Assembly: GCA_017534535.1 (NCBI GenBank)
Contig: JAFXVZ010000019.1
Span: 124,001-188,000, forward strand
Reading direction: 5' to 3'
Length of the DNA: 64,000 nucleotides
Source: Bacteroidaceae bacterium
Lineage (GTDB): Bacteria; Bacteroidota; Bacteroidia; Bacteroidales; Bacteroidaceae
Position 1 is the stretch's first letter. Each line of letters begins with the position of its first letter. A program made the translations under genes and the position numbers. Shown in pieces: positions 44,646-53,660 of the stretch. The notes under the pieces were generated by a model. It was not told the DNA's origin, made no database searches, and saw nothing but the letters and a program-made list of their open reading frames with translations.

Positions 44646-44676
44646 TTTGTTTGTATATCTATTTGTCGTAATTTTG
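44646..44676 (+). promoter_or_regulatory. Canonical promoter (TTTG-19 bp-TAATTTTG) of dapF-dapL-glnN
   Basis: The -33 TTTG (44646-44649) and the -7 TAATTTTG (44669-44676) have exact 19-bp spacing, with a predicted leader of about 32 bases before the dapF ATG. No other promoter is obvious before dapL or glnN, so the three genes probably share it. Confidence 0.7.
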
Positions 44677-44714
44677 CCACTGAAACATAACATTTAGTAT
44701 AAATAAAATAGTAG

Positions 44715-45539
44715 ATGAATTTCAAAAAGTCACATATTATCCGATTTTCAAAGATGCATGGTTGTGGCAATGACTACATATACGTCAATACGATGCAGTA
44801 TGAAGTACCTTCACCATCAGAAATGGCCATTCTTTTGAGCGACCGACATAAAGGCATCGGATCCGACGGCTTGGTTTTAATTGGCAAATCGCAAATTCCA
44901 GAAGTCGATTATTCCATGCGCATCTTCAATGCTGACGGTTCAGAGGCCATGATGTGTGGCAATGCCTCTAGATGCATCGGTAAGTATTTGTATGAAAGAG
45001 GACTGACTAAACAAAAAGTAATTCGGCTACTGACACTCTCTGGAGTGAAGACTCTTTGGTTGAATGTCGAGGGTGAAACAGTTGAAAGCGTTACAGTAGA
45101 TATGCTTAAGCCGAAACTGCAGGATGAACAGCAGTATCTTTCTAATCAAGAACTCACACAAGGTATATTCGTTTCAATGGGTAACCCACATTATGTCATT
45201 TTTACCGACAATGTGGATCAGGTTGGAGAGACAGGTCCCCTTCTGGAACATCATCCTGCCTTTCCACAGCGCTGCAACATTGAGTTTGCTAACATCAATT
45301 CCGACGGATCCATACGAACCAGAGTTTGGGAACGAGGCAGTGGCATTACACAGGCATGTGGCACAGGAGCCTGTGCTACTGCAGTTGCTGCTTTTACTAC
45401 AGGCAGAGCAAGCCGTAAATCGGATATCGTGATGGATGGTGGAACACTTAGCATTGAATGGCGTGAAGCAGACCAACATGTGTATATGACGGGGCCTGCT
45501 TCTTTCGTCTTTGAAGGAGAAATAGAACTTGAATTGTAA
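44715..45539 (+). CDS. dapF: Diaminopimelate epimerase
   Basis: A 274-residue cofactor-free epimerase turning LL- into meso-diaminopimelate for lysine and peptidoglycan. The two active-site cysteines sit in [14 protein letters not shown] and [14 protein letters not shown]. The N-terminal [15 protein letters not shown] is also characteristic. The family is usually 270-280 residues long. It starts at the ATG at 44715 and is followed after 18 bp by dapL, which supplies its substrate. Confidence 0.96.
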   Translation: MNFKKSHIIRFSKMHGCGNDYIYVNTMQYEVPSPSEMAILLSDRHKGIGSDGLVLIGKSQIPEVDYSMRIFNADGSEAMMCGNASRCIGKYLYERGLTKQKVIRLLTLSGVKTLWLNVEGETVESVTVDMLKPKLQDEQQYLSNQELTQGIFVSMGNPHYVIFTDNVDQVGETGPLLEHHPAFPQRCNIEFANINSDGSIRTRVWERGSGITQACGTGACATAVAAFTTGRASRKSDIVMDGGTLSIEWREADQHVYMTGPASFVFEGEIELEL

Positions 45540-45557
45540 CTAAAACGCTAACAAAAT

Positions 45558-46796
45558 ATGGCTTTAGTAAATGAACATTTCCTGAAACTGTCAAACAACT
45601 ACCTGTTTGCTGATATAGCCAAAAAGGTGAATGCCTTTAAGGTAATGCACCCCAAGGCAAATGTTATCTCGCTTGGCATTGGCGATGTAACACAACCACT
45701 CTGTCCTGCCGTTATTGATGCCATGCACAAAGCAGCAGATGAGATGGGTACAGCTGAGGGGTTCAAGGGATATGGCCCCGAACAAGGCTATGTGTTCTTG
45801 CGTGAAGCTATCTTAAAGAACGATTTCCTGCCGCGTGGCATTCACCTTGATATCGATGAGATATTTATAAATGACGGTGCCAAGTCCGATACTGGAAACA
45901 TTCAGGAACTTATACGTTGGGACAATTCTATAGGCGTTACTGACCCTATCTATCCCGTCTATATAGACTCAAACGTTATGATAGGTCGTGCAGGCACGAT
46001 AGAGGATGGCAAATGGTCGAATGTAGTCTACATGCCATGTACAGCTGAAAATGGTTTCGTCCCAAAGATTCCTGATCGTCGTGTAGATGTAATTTACCTG
46101 TGCTATCCCAACAACCCTACAGGAATGGTTATCACCAAGTCGGAGCTGCGAAAGTGGGTCAACTACGCACTGAAGAACGATGCGCTCATCTTCTACGATG
46201 CAGCCTACCAGGCATACATCCAGGATGATGACATTCCACATTCCATCTATGAGATTCGTGGAGCCCGTCATTGTGCCATTGAGTTCCACTCATACTCAAA
46301 AACAGCTGGTTTTACAGGCATCAGATGTGGTTATACCGTCGTTCCAAAAGAATTGACAGCTTCTACGCTTACAGGCGAACGCATCCCTCTCAATCCTTTG
46401 TGGTATCGACGCCAGTGCACTAAATTCAATGGAACAAGCTATATCAGTCAGCGAGCCGCAGAAGCCATCTATACACCAGAAGGGAAGAAACAAGTAAAGG
46501 CAACAATAGACTATTACATGCATAATGCCAAACAGATGCTTGCCACCCTGCGCCGACTAGGCTATGAAGTATATGGTGGGGAGAATGCTCCTTATATTTG
46601 GATGCGCACTCCTGATAGCAGCAGTTCATGGCAATTCTTTGAAAACTTGCTCTATGGTGCCAATGTCGTATGCACACCAGGTGTAGGATTTGGTCCTGCA
46701 GGTGAAGGATATGTGCGATTCACTGCATTTGGAAGTCACGAACTGACAGAAGAAGCATTAATGAGATTAGAAAAATGGACAAACAATAATTTATAA
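45558..46796 (+). CDS. dapL: LL-diaminopimelate aminotransferase
   Basis: A 412-residue PLP enzyme that converts tetrahydrodipicolinate straight to LL-diaminopimelate using glutamate. The N-terminus ALVNEHFLKLSNNYLFADIA and the segment VISLGIGDVTQPLCPAVIDAM are typical of DapL. The PLP lysine lies in EFHSYSKTAGFTGIRCGY, and YPNNPTG contacts the cofactor. This bypasses the succinylase and acetylase routes of E. coli and Bacillus. It uses glutamate made by gltBD upstream and is followed after 5 bp by glnN. Confidence 0.97.
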   Translation: MALVNEHFLKLSNNYLFADIAKKVNAFKVMHPKANVISLGIGDVTQPLCPAVIDAMHKAADEMGTAEGFKGYGPEQGYVFLREAILKNDFLPRGIHLDIDEIFINDGAKSDTGNIQELIRWDNSIGVTDPIYPVYIDSNVMIGRAGTIEDGKWSNVVYMPCTAENGFVPKIPDRRVDVIYLCYPNNPTGMVITKSELRKWVNYALKNDALIFYDAAYQAYIQDDDIPHSIYEIRGARHCAIEFHSYSKTAGFTGIRCGYTVVPKELTASTLTGERIPLNPLWYRRQCTKFNGTSYISQRAAEAIYTPEGKKQVKATIDYYMHNAKQMLATLRRLGYEVYGGENAPYIWMRTPDSSSSWQFFENLLYGANVVCTPGVGFGPAGEGYVRFTAFGSHELTEEALMRLEKWTNNNL

Positions 46797-46801
46797 GATT
46801 T

Positions 46802-49018
46802 ATGGAAACACTAAGATTTCAGGTGGTCGGCGAAGCTTTCAAGAAGAAACCGCTCGACATTAACACGCCAAAAGAAAGACCTGCAAAGTATTTTGGGAAT
46901 AAGGTCTTTAACCGCGAAAAGATGTACAAATACCTGCCCAAAGATGTGTACGAGAAAATGATAGACGTTATAGACAATGGTGCACGTCTTGATCGTAAAG
47001 TGGCCGATGCTGTTGCAGAAGGGATGAAGCAGTGGGCAACAGAAATGGGGGCAACACACTACACACATTGGTTTCAGCCACTGACAGAAGGCACAGCAGA
47101 AAAACACGACTCGTTTATTGAACATGACGGCAAGGGAGGCATGGTGGAAGAGTTTACTGGTAAGCTGCTAGTACAGCAGGAACCTGATGCTTCATCATTT
47201 CCCTCTGGCGGCATCCGTTCCACCTTCGAGGCTCGTGGCTATTCAGCATGGGACCCAACAAGTCCTGTATTCATTATAGATGATACACTCTGCATCCCTA
47301 CAGTATTCATATCCTACTCTGGAGAGGCACTAGACTACAAGGCACCATTGTTAAAAGCATTGCATGCTGTCAATGTTGCAGCTACCGAAGTATGTCATTA
47401 TTTCGACCCTACAGTCAAGAAGGTAACATCCAACCTCGGTTGGGAACAAGAATATTTCCTCGTTGATGAAGGGCTTTATGCCGCACGCCCAGATCTTCTG
47501 CTTACAGGCCGTACTCTGATGGGGCATGACAGTGCCAAGAACCAGCAGATGGACGACCACTATTTCGGCTCTATTCCCGAGCGCGTGGCTTCCTTCATGC
47601 GTGAACTGGAAATCGAGGCTTTGGAACTGGGCATACCCTGCAAGACACGCCATAACGAGGTGGCTCCTAACCAGTTTGAGTTGGCACCCATCTTCGAGGA
47701 CACCAATCTTGCAGTTGATCACAACATGCTGCTGATGTCGTTGATGAAACGAATAGCCCGCAAGCATGGATTCCGTGTTTTGCTACACGAGAAGCCTTTT
47801 GCAGGTATCAACGGAAGTGGCAAGCACAATAACTGGAGTTTATCTACCGACAATGGTGTACTGTTGCATGCGCCAGGCAAGACACCTGAACAGAACCTGC
47901 GTTTCGCCACTTTCATCGTTGAGACACTGATGGGCGTGTATCGCCATAACGGGCTGCTGAAGGCTTCCATTATGAGTGCCACCAACGCTCACCGACTGGG
48001 CGCTAACGAGGCTCCTCCAGCCATTATCTCATCGTTCTTAGGCAAGCAAGTCTCTGAATTGCTGGATCATATCGAGAAGGCTGACCGCGACAATATCCTC
48101 TCTATGGATGGTAAGCAGGGTATGAAGATGGACATCCCCGAGATTCCCGAGCTGTTTATCGACAATACCGACCGTAACCGAACTTCTCCATTTGCTTTTA
48201 CAGGCAACCGTTTTGAGTTCCGTGCAGTAGGTTCAGAGGCCAATTGTGCCAGTGCAATGATTACCCTCAATAGTGCCGTAGCCGAAGCTCTTGTCAACTT
48301 TAAGAAGCGTGTGGATGCTCGCATTGTCGAGATAGAGAACGATTTCGAGGGGTCAGGGCATAATCCTGTAATGCACGCCGTCATCGATGTTTTGCGTGAA
48401 GACATCAAGACTTGCAAGCCAATACGTTTCGATGGTAATGGTTATAGCGACGAGTGGGTAGTTGAGGCTGAGAAGCGAGGACTTGATGTTGAGAAATCAT
48501 GCCCGGAGATTTTTAAAAGCTATCTCGCCCCAGAGAGCATACAGATGTTCGAAAGCCTCGGTGTAATGACCCGCAAGGAATTAGAGGCTCGCAATGAAGT
48601 TAAATGGGAAACCTACACGAAGAAAGTTCAGATTGAAGCCCGTGTTTTAGGCGACATATCAATGAACCACATCATTCCTGTGGCTACCCGTTATCAGACA
48701 GCATTGTTGAAAAATGTAGATAGTGTCTCAAAACTGTTCCCTGCCGACAAAGCAGAGAAGTTGAATGCACGCAACCTGAAGATCATTGAGGAGATAGCCA
48801 TACGAACCAGCACCATTGAGGCAGGTGTAGAGGAGCTTGTCAATGCCCGAAAGGTAGCCAACAAGATAGAGGGTGAGTACGAAAAGGCAGTTGCTTACCA
48901 CGATACGGTAGCACCTAAGTTTGATGCTATCCGATATGAAATTGACAAGCTGGAGCTGATTGTTGACGACAGTCTGTGGCCATTGCCAAAATATCGTGAA
49001 TTATTGTTTATCAGATAA
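46802..49018 (+). CDS. glnN: Glutamine synthetase type III
   Basis: A 738-residue enzyme joining ammonium to glutamate. Its size and the sequence METLRFQVVGEAFKKKPLDI identify the GSIII (GlnN) class, first described in Bacteroides fragilis, which forms double hexamers and is much longer than type I. Motifs include the substrate region WFQPLTEGTAEKHDSFIE, NQFELAPIFEDTNLAVDHN, the ATP-binding HEKPFAGINGSGKHNNWSL, and NRTSPFAFTGNRFEFRAVGS. It is the last gene of the dapF operon and ends before a strong terminator. Confidence 0.97.
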   Translation: METLRFQVVGEAFKKKPLDINTPKERPAKYFGNKVFNREKMYKYLPKDVYEKMIDVIDNGARLDRKVADAVAEGMKQWATEMGATHYTHWFQPLTEGTAEKHDSFIEHDGKGGMVEEFTGKLLVQQEPDASSFPSGGIRSTFEARGYSAWDPTSPVFIIDDTLCIPTVFISYSGEALDYKAPLLKALHAVNVAATEVCHYFDPTVKKVTSNLGWEQEYFLVDEGLYAARPDLLLTGRTLMGHDSAKNQQMDDHYFGSIPERVASFMRELEIEALELGIPCKTRHNEVAPNQFELAPIFEDTNLAVDHNMLLMSLMKRIARKHGFRVLLHEKPFAGINGSGKHNNWSLSTDNGVLLHAPGKTPEQNLRFATFIVETLMGVYRHNGLLKASIMSATNAHRLGANEAPPAIISSFLGKQVSELLDHIEKADRDNILSMDGKQGMKMDIPEIPELFIDNTDRNRTSPFAFTGNRFEFRAVGSEANCASAMITLNSAVAEALVNFKKRVDARIVEIENDFEGSGHNPVMHAVIDVLREDIKTCKPIRFDGNGYSDEWVVEAEKRGLDVEKSCPEIFKSYLAPESIQMFESLGVMTRKELEARNEVKWETYTKKVQIEARVLGDISMNHIIPVATRYQTALLKNVDSVSKLFPADKAEKLNARNLKIIEEIAIRTSTIEAGVEELVNARKVANKIEGEYEKAVAYHDTVAPKFDAIRYEIDKLELIVDDSLWPLPKYRELLFIR

Positions 49019-49075
49019 ATAAATACCTTTTGGCTACTTTTAAATTTCTATTAAAGGATTAAAGTAAGCTTGTTA

Positions 49076-49106
49076 GGGACTCAAGACCGTGATGGCTTTG
49101 AGTCCC
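49076..49106. terminator. Terminator between glnN and the convergent phosphotransferase pseudogene
   Basis: A perfect 9-bp stem, GGGACTCAA (49076-49084) with TTGAGTCCC (49098-49106), and a 13-base loop, followed by an AT-rich tail. The tract is A/T mixed rather than pure U, so efficiency is uncertain. Confidence 0.65.
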
Positions 49107-49119
49107 AATATTATTATAT

Positions 49120-49869
49120 CTAATAAAAAGTTTCTATCGCAGCTATAGTTTTCAATAATTCATCATCAACCAAATCGCGTCCATAACAATTAAGGAAGTA
49201 ATCATTATATAAGTCTGTACCCAGATTATACCACAATGACCAAAGAGCCCAATAGAGGTCGATGTGCCTATCCCCAACTCCGGCTTGGCCAAGGTCTATC
49301 ATAGCACTGAACTTACTATCTTTCATCAATACATTGGGCAAACAATAGTCACCATGCACAATGACATTTCTCTGCAATCGATGCTTATTTGCCTGAAACA
49401 CTTGCCAAGCCTCATCAGCATGGGCAAAGTCTATCCCAGGCACCAAGAAGGATTTGTCGAAATAACCTTTGTGATAATGCTGCTCTGTAGTTTGAAAATA
49501 GGTATCCATCTTGTCAAATATAGGAAAATCTTTGACAGAAAGGCTATGAAGTTGATGCAAACCTGTTGCCAATGCTTTGCAAAGTACTTTGGGCTGATCT
49601 AAGCAAGCAGTCAACACCTCTCCTGCTGCTTTTCTGGTCAACAGATAGTCTTTGTCCTCAGAAAGAAACAAGACAACTTCCGCAGATAATCATTTAGCAT
49701 TGAACCATTTGGTGAACATTGCCTCATTCACCAAACTGCCTTTTGGAGCTATCTTCAAATAATAGCCACTTTCCAGATACAAAGTGGTGGCTATTGATCG
49801 CCCACTGAAATCAATGGTTTCCACCCCTTCCAAATAGGGTTGTAGTGCCAAAGGGAAAACACTATTCAT
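49120..49869 (-). pseudogene. Aminoglycoside 3'-phosphotransferase-like gene interrupted by an in-frame TGA
   Basis: The frame from the ATG at 49869 (MNSVFPLALQPYLEG) reads to a TGA at 49690-49692 and then continues in the same frame to 49120 (LSAEVVLFLSEDKDYLLT onward), so this is a nonsense codon and not a frameshift. Without the stop the product would be about 249 residues, close to APH(3') enzymes. It keeps the catalytic loop VIVHGDYCLPNVLM (H-G-D-x4-N) and the metal motif MIDLGQAGVGDRHID. A single CGA-to-TGA change would explain the stop (K-stop-L where K-R-L would be plausible). It lies 18 bp after the transporter-regulator gene in the same direction. Confidence 0.85.
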
Positions 49870-49887
49870 ATACTCTACTTTCAAATA

Positions 49888-51849
49888 TCAAATTGAATCA
49901 TCAAAATAATAGCCATAGCCTTGGCGATTGGCAATGTGCTGAGCATATGGTCCAAGTTTCTTTCTGAGGCGGGTCATATTAACATCTACTGTACGATCTG
50001 TTACAATAACCCCTTGCCAGATACTATTCATCAACTGACTCCTTGAAAAGACTTGTCCCTTGTTTGACAATAACAGACAAAGGAGTTCAAACTCAATGCG
50101 TGTAAGACTCACAACCACATCATCTGCTATCACGGTTTTCTTATCTATATTCACCTGCAAACCCTTAAAACGCAGGTATCTCTTACCTAAACGTGACTCA
50201 ACAACATTCATCACATAATCGCCCAGTTTCTCACACTCTGCAATAATGTCATTATAATAGGTGACGATGAAGTAGGATGAATGTTGCTCATTCAACTCGC
50301 TGATGCTCTCAGACTTCAGCTGATCACGCAGCTTGTTGATGTCCTTCTCTATCTCTTGGGAAGTATCGATGGTGAGATTTTCGCGCCTTCCACTGATAAC
50401 CACCATCATCTGTGTTAGTGCCTCATTTACCAGTTGCATCATCTCATAAAGATGTGTATATTGCGGGATTGTAAAATCATCCTTTACATAAAAACGATGT
50501 TGGATGGTTCTCGCTATCTTGTAACAGGAATCGCCAATGGATTCCAACTCACCTATCTGGCGAAGCATATCACGCACCTTCCCCTTTGTGTCGTCAGATA
50601 AATGTTTCTCGCTTACCTTGCCTAGATAGGATGCTATCTCAATCTCCATATTGTCGGCTATATCCTCATATTTGGTTATGCGCTCAAACTGCCTGTCAAA
50701 TTCCTTATGATCTTTCTCGTCAAGCAGGTTTCTCGACATGCCAAACATACGCTGCATCCGCTCAGAAAAATGAATAATCTCTTTTTGTGCTTGAAGCACA
50801 GCAATTTCTGGTGTTTCTATCAAACCTGCATTGATATAATGAAGGGTAGTCTTTGTCTCTTTAGTATCTTCAGGCAACAATTTGCAAACCACATATTCTA
50901 ATTGGGGGATGAAACCTATGAGAATGGCTGTATTAAGCACATTAAAGCAAGTGTGGAATAAAGCTAGAACTACAGGTAAACGTTCTGCCTGGCCAGACAT
51001 CAAGGGGTTATAACCTTCTATCTTGCACACCATATCTACAAAGGGATAAAACACACAAAGCACCCAAATAACACCAAATACATTGAACAACAAATGTGCC
51101 AAAGCTGCCCTGCGAGCTTCTATGCCTGCTCCCATAGCTGCAAGATTAGCAGTAGCTGTGGTACCAATATTCTCACCCATTACCAAAGCAACACCCAAGT
51201 ATATGGGCAACACACCTGTAGAACATAGCAAGATGGTGATAGCCATCACTACAGCTGAAGATTGTACAATACAGGTTATCAGTGTACCTACAATCAAGAA
51301 AATAATGATAGTGAAATAGCTATTAGTATCAAATGAAGCAAAGAAATTCATAATGTCAGGATTTTGCTCCAAATTCATGCTTTTGCCTGTAGTGCTAAGC
51401 ATCACCAATGACCAGAATAGAAAGCCCAAACCAAACAACAAATCCCCTACTACACTTTGACGCTTCTTGTATATCAACACCATACCTATCAAGAATGATG
51501 GAAAAACCACATTGGATAAATCAAAGTTATAACCCAATGACATAATCCATGCGGTAAGTGTGGTGCCAATATTAGCCCCCATGATAATGGAAATGGCTTG
51601 TGCCAAAGTGAGCATCCCAGCTGAAACAAATGAAACAGTCATTACGGTAGTAGCTGACGAAGACTGTACGGCACAAGTAACAAAAGCCCCTGTCAACATA
51701 CCAGTCAGACGGTTTGCTGTCATTTTTGCAAGAGTATGGCGAAGACTGGATCCTGTAAGTTTTTGCAAGGCTTCACTCATCATCTTCATGCCAAAGATTA
51801 GTAAAGCCAACGAACCAAGCAATTTGAATACTAAATTAATTGTTATCAT
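49888..51849 (-). CDS. Na/Pi cotransporter-PhoU protein fused to an OmpR/PhoB-type DNA-binding domain
   Basis: A 653-residue protein with three parts. Residues 1-325 form the membrane part with the paired Na/Pi signatures: VQSSSATTVM at 61-70 and IVQSSAVVMAI at 194-204, plus GANIGTT and GENIGTTATAN. Residues about 345-552 form PhoU-like helical bundles (ITKYEDIADNMEIEIASYL, QIGELESIGDSCYKIART). Residues about 557-652 are a winged helix of the response-regulator output type: LRFKGLQVNIDKKTV, VSLTRIEFELLCLLLSNKG, recognition helix TDRTVDVNMTRLRKKLG, wing NRQGYGYYF. Na/Pi-PhoU proteins normally stop after PhoU at about 550-570 residues. The frame is continuous with no sign of a frameshift. A transporter that also binds DNA, in the style of CadC or ToxR, is the simplest reading. 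Confidence 0.88.
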   Translation of the reverse strand: MITINLVFKLLGSLALLIFGMKMMSEALQKLTGSSLRHTLAKMTANRLTGMLTGAFVTCAVQSSSATTVMTVSFVSAGMLTLAQAISIIMGANIGTTLTAWIMSLGYNFDLSNVVFPSFLIGMVLIYKKRQSVVGDLLFGLGFLFWSLVMLSTTGKSMNLEQNPDIMNFFASFDTNSYFTIIIFLIVGTLITCIVQSSAVVMAITILLCSTGVLPIYLGVALVMGENIGTTATANLAAMGAGIEARRAALAHLLFNVFGVIWVLCVFYPFVDMVCKIEGYNPLMSGQAERLPVVLALFHTCFNVLNTAILIGFIPQLEYVVCKLLPEDTKETKTTLHYINAGLIETPEIAVLQAQKEIIHFSERMQRMFGMSRNLLDEKDHKEFDRQFERITKYEDIADNMEIEIASYLGKVSEKHLSDDTKGKVRDMLRQIGELESIGDSCYKIARTIQHRFYVKDDFTIPQYTHLYEMMQLVNEALTQMMVVISGRRENLTIDTSQEIEKDINKLRDQLKSESISELNEQHSSYFIVTYYNDIIAECEKLGDYVMNVVESRLGKRYLRFKGLQVNIDKKTVIADDVVVSLTRIEFELLCLLLSNKGQVFSRSQLMNSIWQGVIVTDRTVDVNMTRLRKKLGPYAQHIANRQGYGYYFDDSI

Positions 51850-51875
51850 TCTACTTGTTTATCATGTTTATGTTG

Positions 51876-51883
51876 CAAAAATA
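51876..51883 (-). promoter_or_regulatory. -7 box (TATTTTTG) of the transporter-regulator gene
   Basis: An exact TAnnTTTG match on the minus strand with a leader of about 20 bases before the ATG at 51849. It lies just downstream of a terminator, giving the gene its own promoter. Confidence 0.45.
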
Positions 51884-51889
51884 CAAAAA

Positions 51890-51921
51890 GTAACCTCAAA
51901 TCCTGAGTAGATTGAGGTTAC
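51890..51921 (-). terminator. Intrinsic terminator after the metallophosphatase gene
   Basis: Perfect 10-bp arms GTAACCTCAA (51890-51899) and TTGAGGTTAC (51912-51921) around a 12-base loop, followed on the minus strand directly by TTTTT. It separates the metallophosphatase gene from the Na/Pi fusion gene. Confidence 0.75.
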
Positions 51922-51943
51922 AATTCTGTTACTTTAAAAAAAA

Positions 51944-53011
51944 TTATTCAATCACCATATCAAACTGATCATAGGGAGCAGTGCGATGAGCCAGGTGCTT
52001 CGTAGCAGGCGAGATGCCAAATAAAGGAGAATAGGTATTTACCTTAATAGTCTTGCCATCAGGCAGGAATTCCAAGATGCGAAGCCAACCGTCGCCTCCA
52101 TTGCCTTCCCAACCTCCACCTAATATCTGAACATTGAACATCATCTGATGTACAGACTTGCCAGCTGAATTTTTGTCATTACGATAAGCCACAGAATCTT
52201 CAAAATCACCAGGAACACCTGTATGTCCGCATAATACTAAACGAATATTCTTGCAAGGATAAATCAGTTTCTCCCATATTTCTTGACCATAATTGCGAGG
52301 TTGAATCTTGTAATTCTCGTTGGTAGTACGTTCAGCTGTACGATGACGCAGGAATGAATGGGTGATGAAGATAACAGTATGGTCTTTATATTGCTCACTA
52401 TCCGCTAAATTTTTAGCCCAAGTCAACACATCATCTCTTGGTGCCCATTCAGCAGCAATCACCAAAAGTTTGCCCCAATGTTCATCCTCAAACTCATAAG
52501 CAGCATTTTCCAAAGAAACCTTACCCTCACGATTAGGGTAAGCAGCTACAACACAATCCAACCACTTAGAATTCCTTTCAATAGGGAAATATTCAGGAAA
52601 ATGAGTAAAACCCTCATCGCCTCGAACATAGCCATATTCATGATTGCCTGTCGCAATGATATAGGGTACTTTATTGTCCAATCGAGCCATACAATGTGAT
52701 GCCCATTCCCACATTTGTTTACTGGTTTGGTTCAACATCTTACGATTACGAACTATATTCTCATTTTGTTCCACTAAATCACCAGTAACTAATACTGCCT
52801 TGATATTTAAATTATCGATATTATCTGAACACCAAACCGTTGTCAATTCATACAAAGGTTGATTGATATCATACTTAGTATAACCCTGAGGGTCACCCAA
52901 GAGAATCATTGAAAATGAATTAGGATCAGAAAGATGTTGCTGATCAGCTCTATCCTGTGCCTTTGCTATTAGACAAATAAAACACAATAATAAAAATACT
53001 TTTGTTTTCAT
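51944..53011 (-). CDS. Exported calcineurin-like metallophosphatase
   Basis: A 355-residue protein with signal peptide MKTKVFLLLCFICLIAKAQ. The metallophosphoesterase metal-binding motifs are all present in order: ILLGDPQG (in place of the usual D-x-H), VTGDLVEQNEN, IATGNHEYG, IFITHSFLRHRT and VLCGHTGVPGDF. The first motif has Q where many members have H, a variation known in some subfamilies. Substrate unknown; location periplasmic or surface. It is 21 bp behind the SpoU methyltransferase gene in the same direction and ends at a strong terminator. Confidence 0.85.
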   Translation of the reverse strand: MKTKVFLLLCFICLIAKAQDRADQQHLSDPNSFSMILLGDPQGYTKYDINQPLYELTTVWCSDNIDNLNIKAVLVTGDLVEQNENIVRNRKMLNQTSKQMWEWASHCMARLDNKVPYIIATGNHEYGYVRGDEGFTHFPEYFPIERNSKWLDCVVAAYPNREGKVSLENAAYEFEDEHWGKLLVIAAEWAPRDDVLTWAKNLADSEQYKDHTVIFITHSFLRHRTAERTTNENYKIQPRNYGQEIWEKLIYPCKNIRLVLCGHTGVPGDFEDSVAYRNDKNSAGKSVHQMMFNVQILGGGWEGNGGDGWLRILEFLPDGKTIKVNTYSPLFGISPATKHLAHRTAPYDQFDMVIE

Positions 53012-53032
53012 AATATATTAAGATTATTAGGT

Positions 53033-53560
53033 TTATCTCAGTTTTTTGAATAAGTCCCAAATAACAATACCAGTAGTCACACTAACATTAAGCGAATGCT
53101 TGGTGCCATATTGAGGAATTTCTATACATCCATCACACATATCCACCACTTCTTGTTCTACCCCTTTCACCTCATGTCCCATCACAATGGCATATTTTTT
53201 AGACTTATCCAATTCAATATTCTGCAACATAATACTACCTTCAGCTTGCTCCACACTATATACTACATAGCCTTGATTTTGCAAATACTTAACAGCATCT
53301 TTAGTATTTTTAAAATACTGCCAATCTACTGTAAACTCAGCACCTAAAGCAGTTTTATGAAGTTCAATCTGTGGTGGTTGAGCTGAAATGCCACAAAGAT
53401 AAATACTTTCAATGCGAAAAGCATCACAAGTACGGAATACACTACCAACATTATAGACACTTCGCACATTGTCAAGTACTACAATCAAAGGTAATTTCTC
53501 AGCTTCCTTAAATTCCTCAACACTGATTCTATTTAGTTCTGTAACCTTTAGTTTACGCAT
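53033..53560 (-). CDS. SpoU/TrmH-family RNA 2'-O-methyltransferase
   Basis: A 175-residue SPOUT protein. The three SpoU motifs are visible: VVLDNVRSVYNVGSVFRTCDAF (motif 1), IVMGHEVKGVEQEVVDMCD (motif 2) and IPQYGTKHSLNVSVTTGIVIWDL (motif 3), which together form the knotted AdoMet site. The length is that of a bare catalytic domain without an RNA-binding extension. The target RNA position cannot be told. It is first in a two-gene unit with the metallophosphatase. Confidence 0.9.
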   Translation of the reverse strand: MRKLKVTELNRISVEEFKEAEKLPLIVVLDNVRSVYNVGSVFRTCDAFRIESIYLCGISAQPPQIELHKTALGAEFTVDWQYFKNTKDAVKYLQNQGYVVYSVEQAEGSIMLQNIELDKSKKYAIVMGHEVKGVEQEVVDMCDGCIEIPQYGTKHSLNVSVTTGIVIWDLFKKLR

Positions 53561-53646
53561 AAAATAAATAATAAAAAGTCATCAAAGAAACTAACATGAA
53601 TAACCATGTAAAAAAAATGTCCCTTCACAATAAACACATTTTTCTG

Positions 53647-53654
53647 CAAAGATA
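53647..53654 (-). promoter_or_regulatory. -7 box (TATCTTTG) of the SpoU methyltransferase gene
   Basis: An exact TAnnTTTG match on the minus strand; the leader would be about 80 bases. No -33 TTTG at 19 bp. Confidence 0.4.
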
Positions 53655-53660
53655 AATAAT

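Noticed and set aside
49671..49692. A frameshift in the phosphotransferase-like gene
   Set aside because: Codon counting shows that both parts are in one frame; the break is a TGA codon only.
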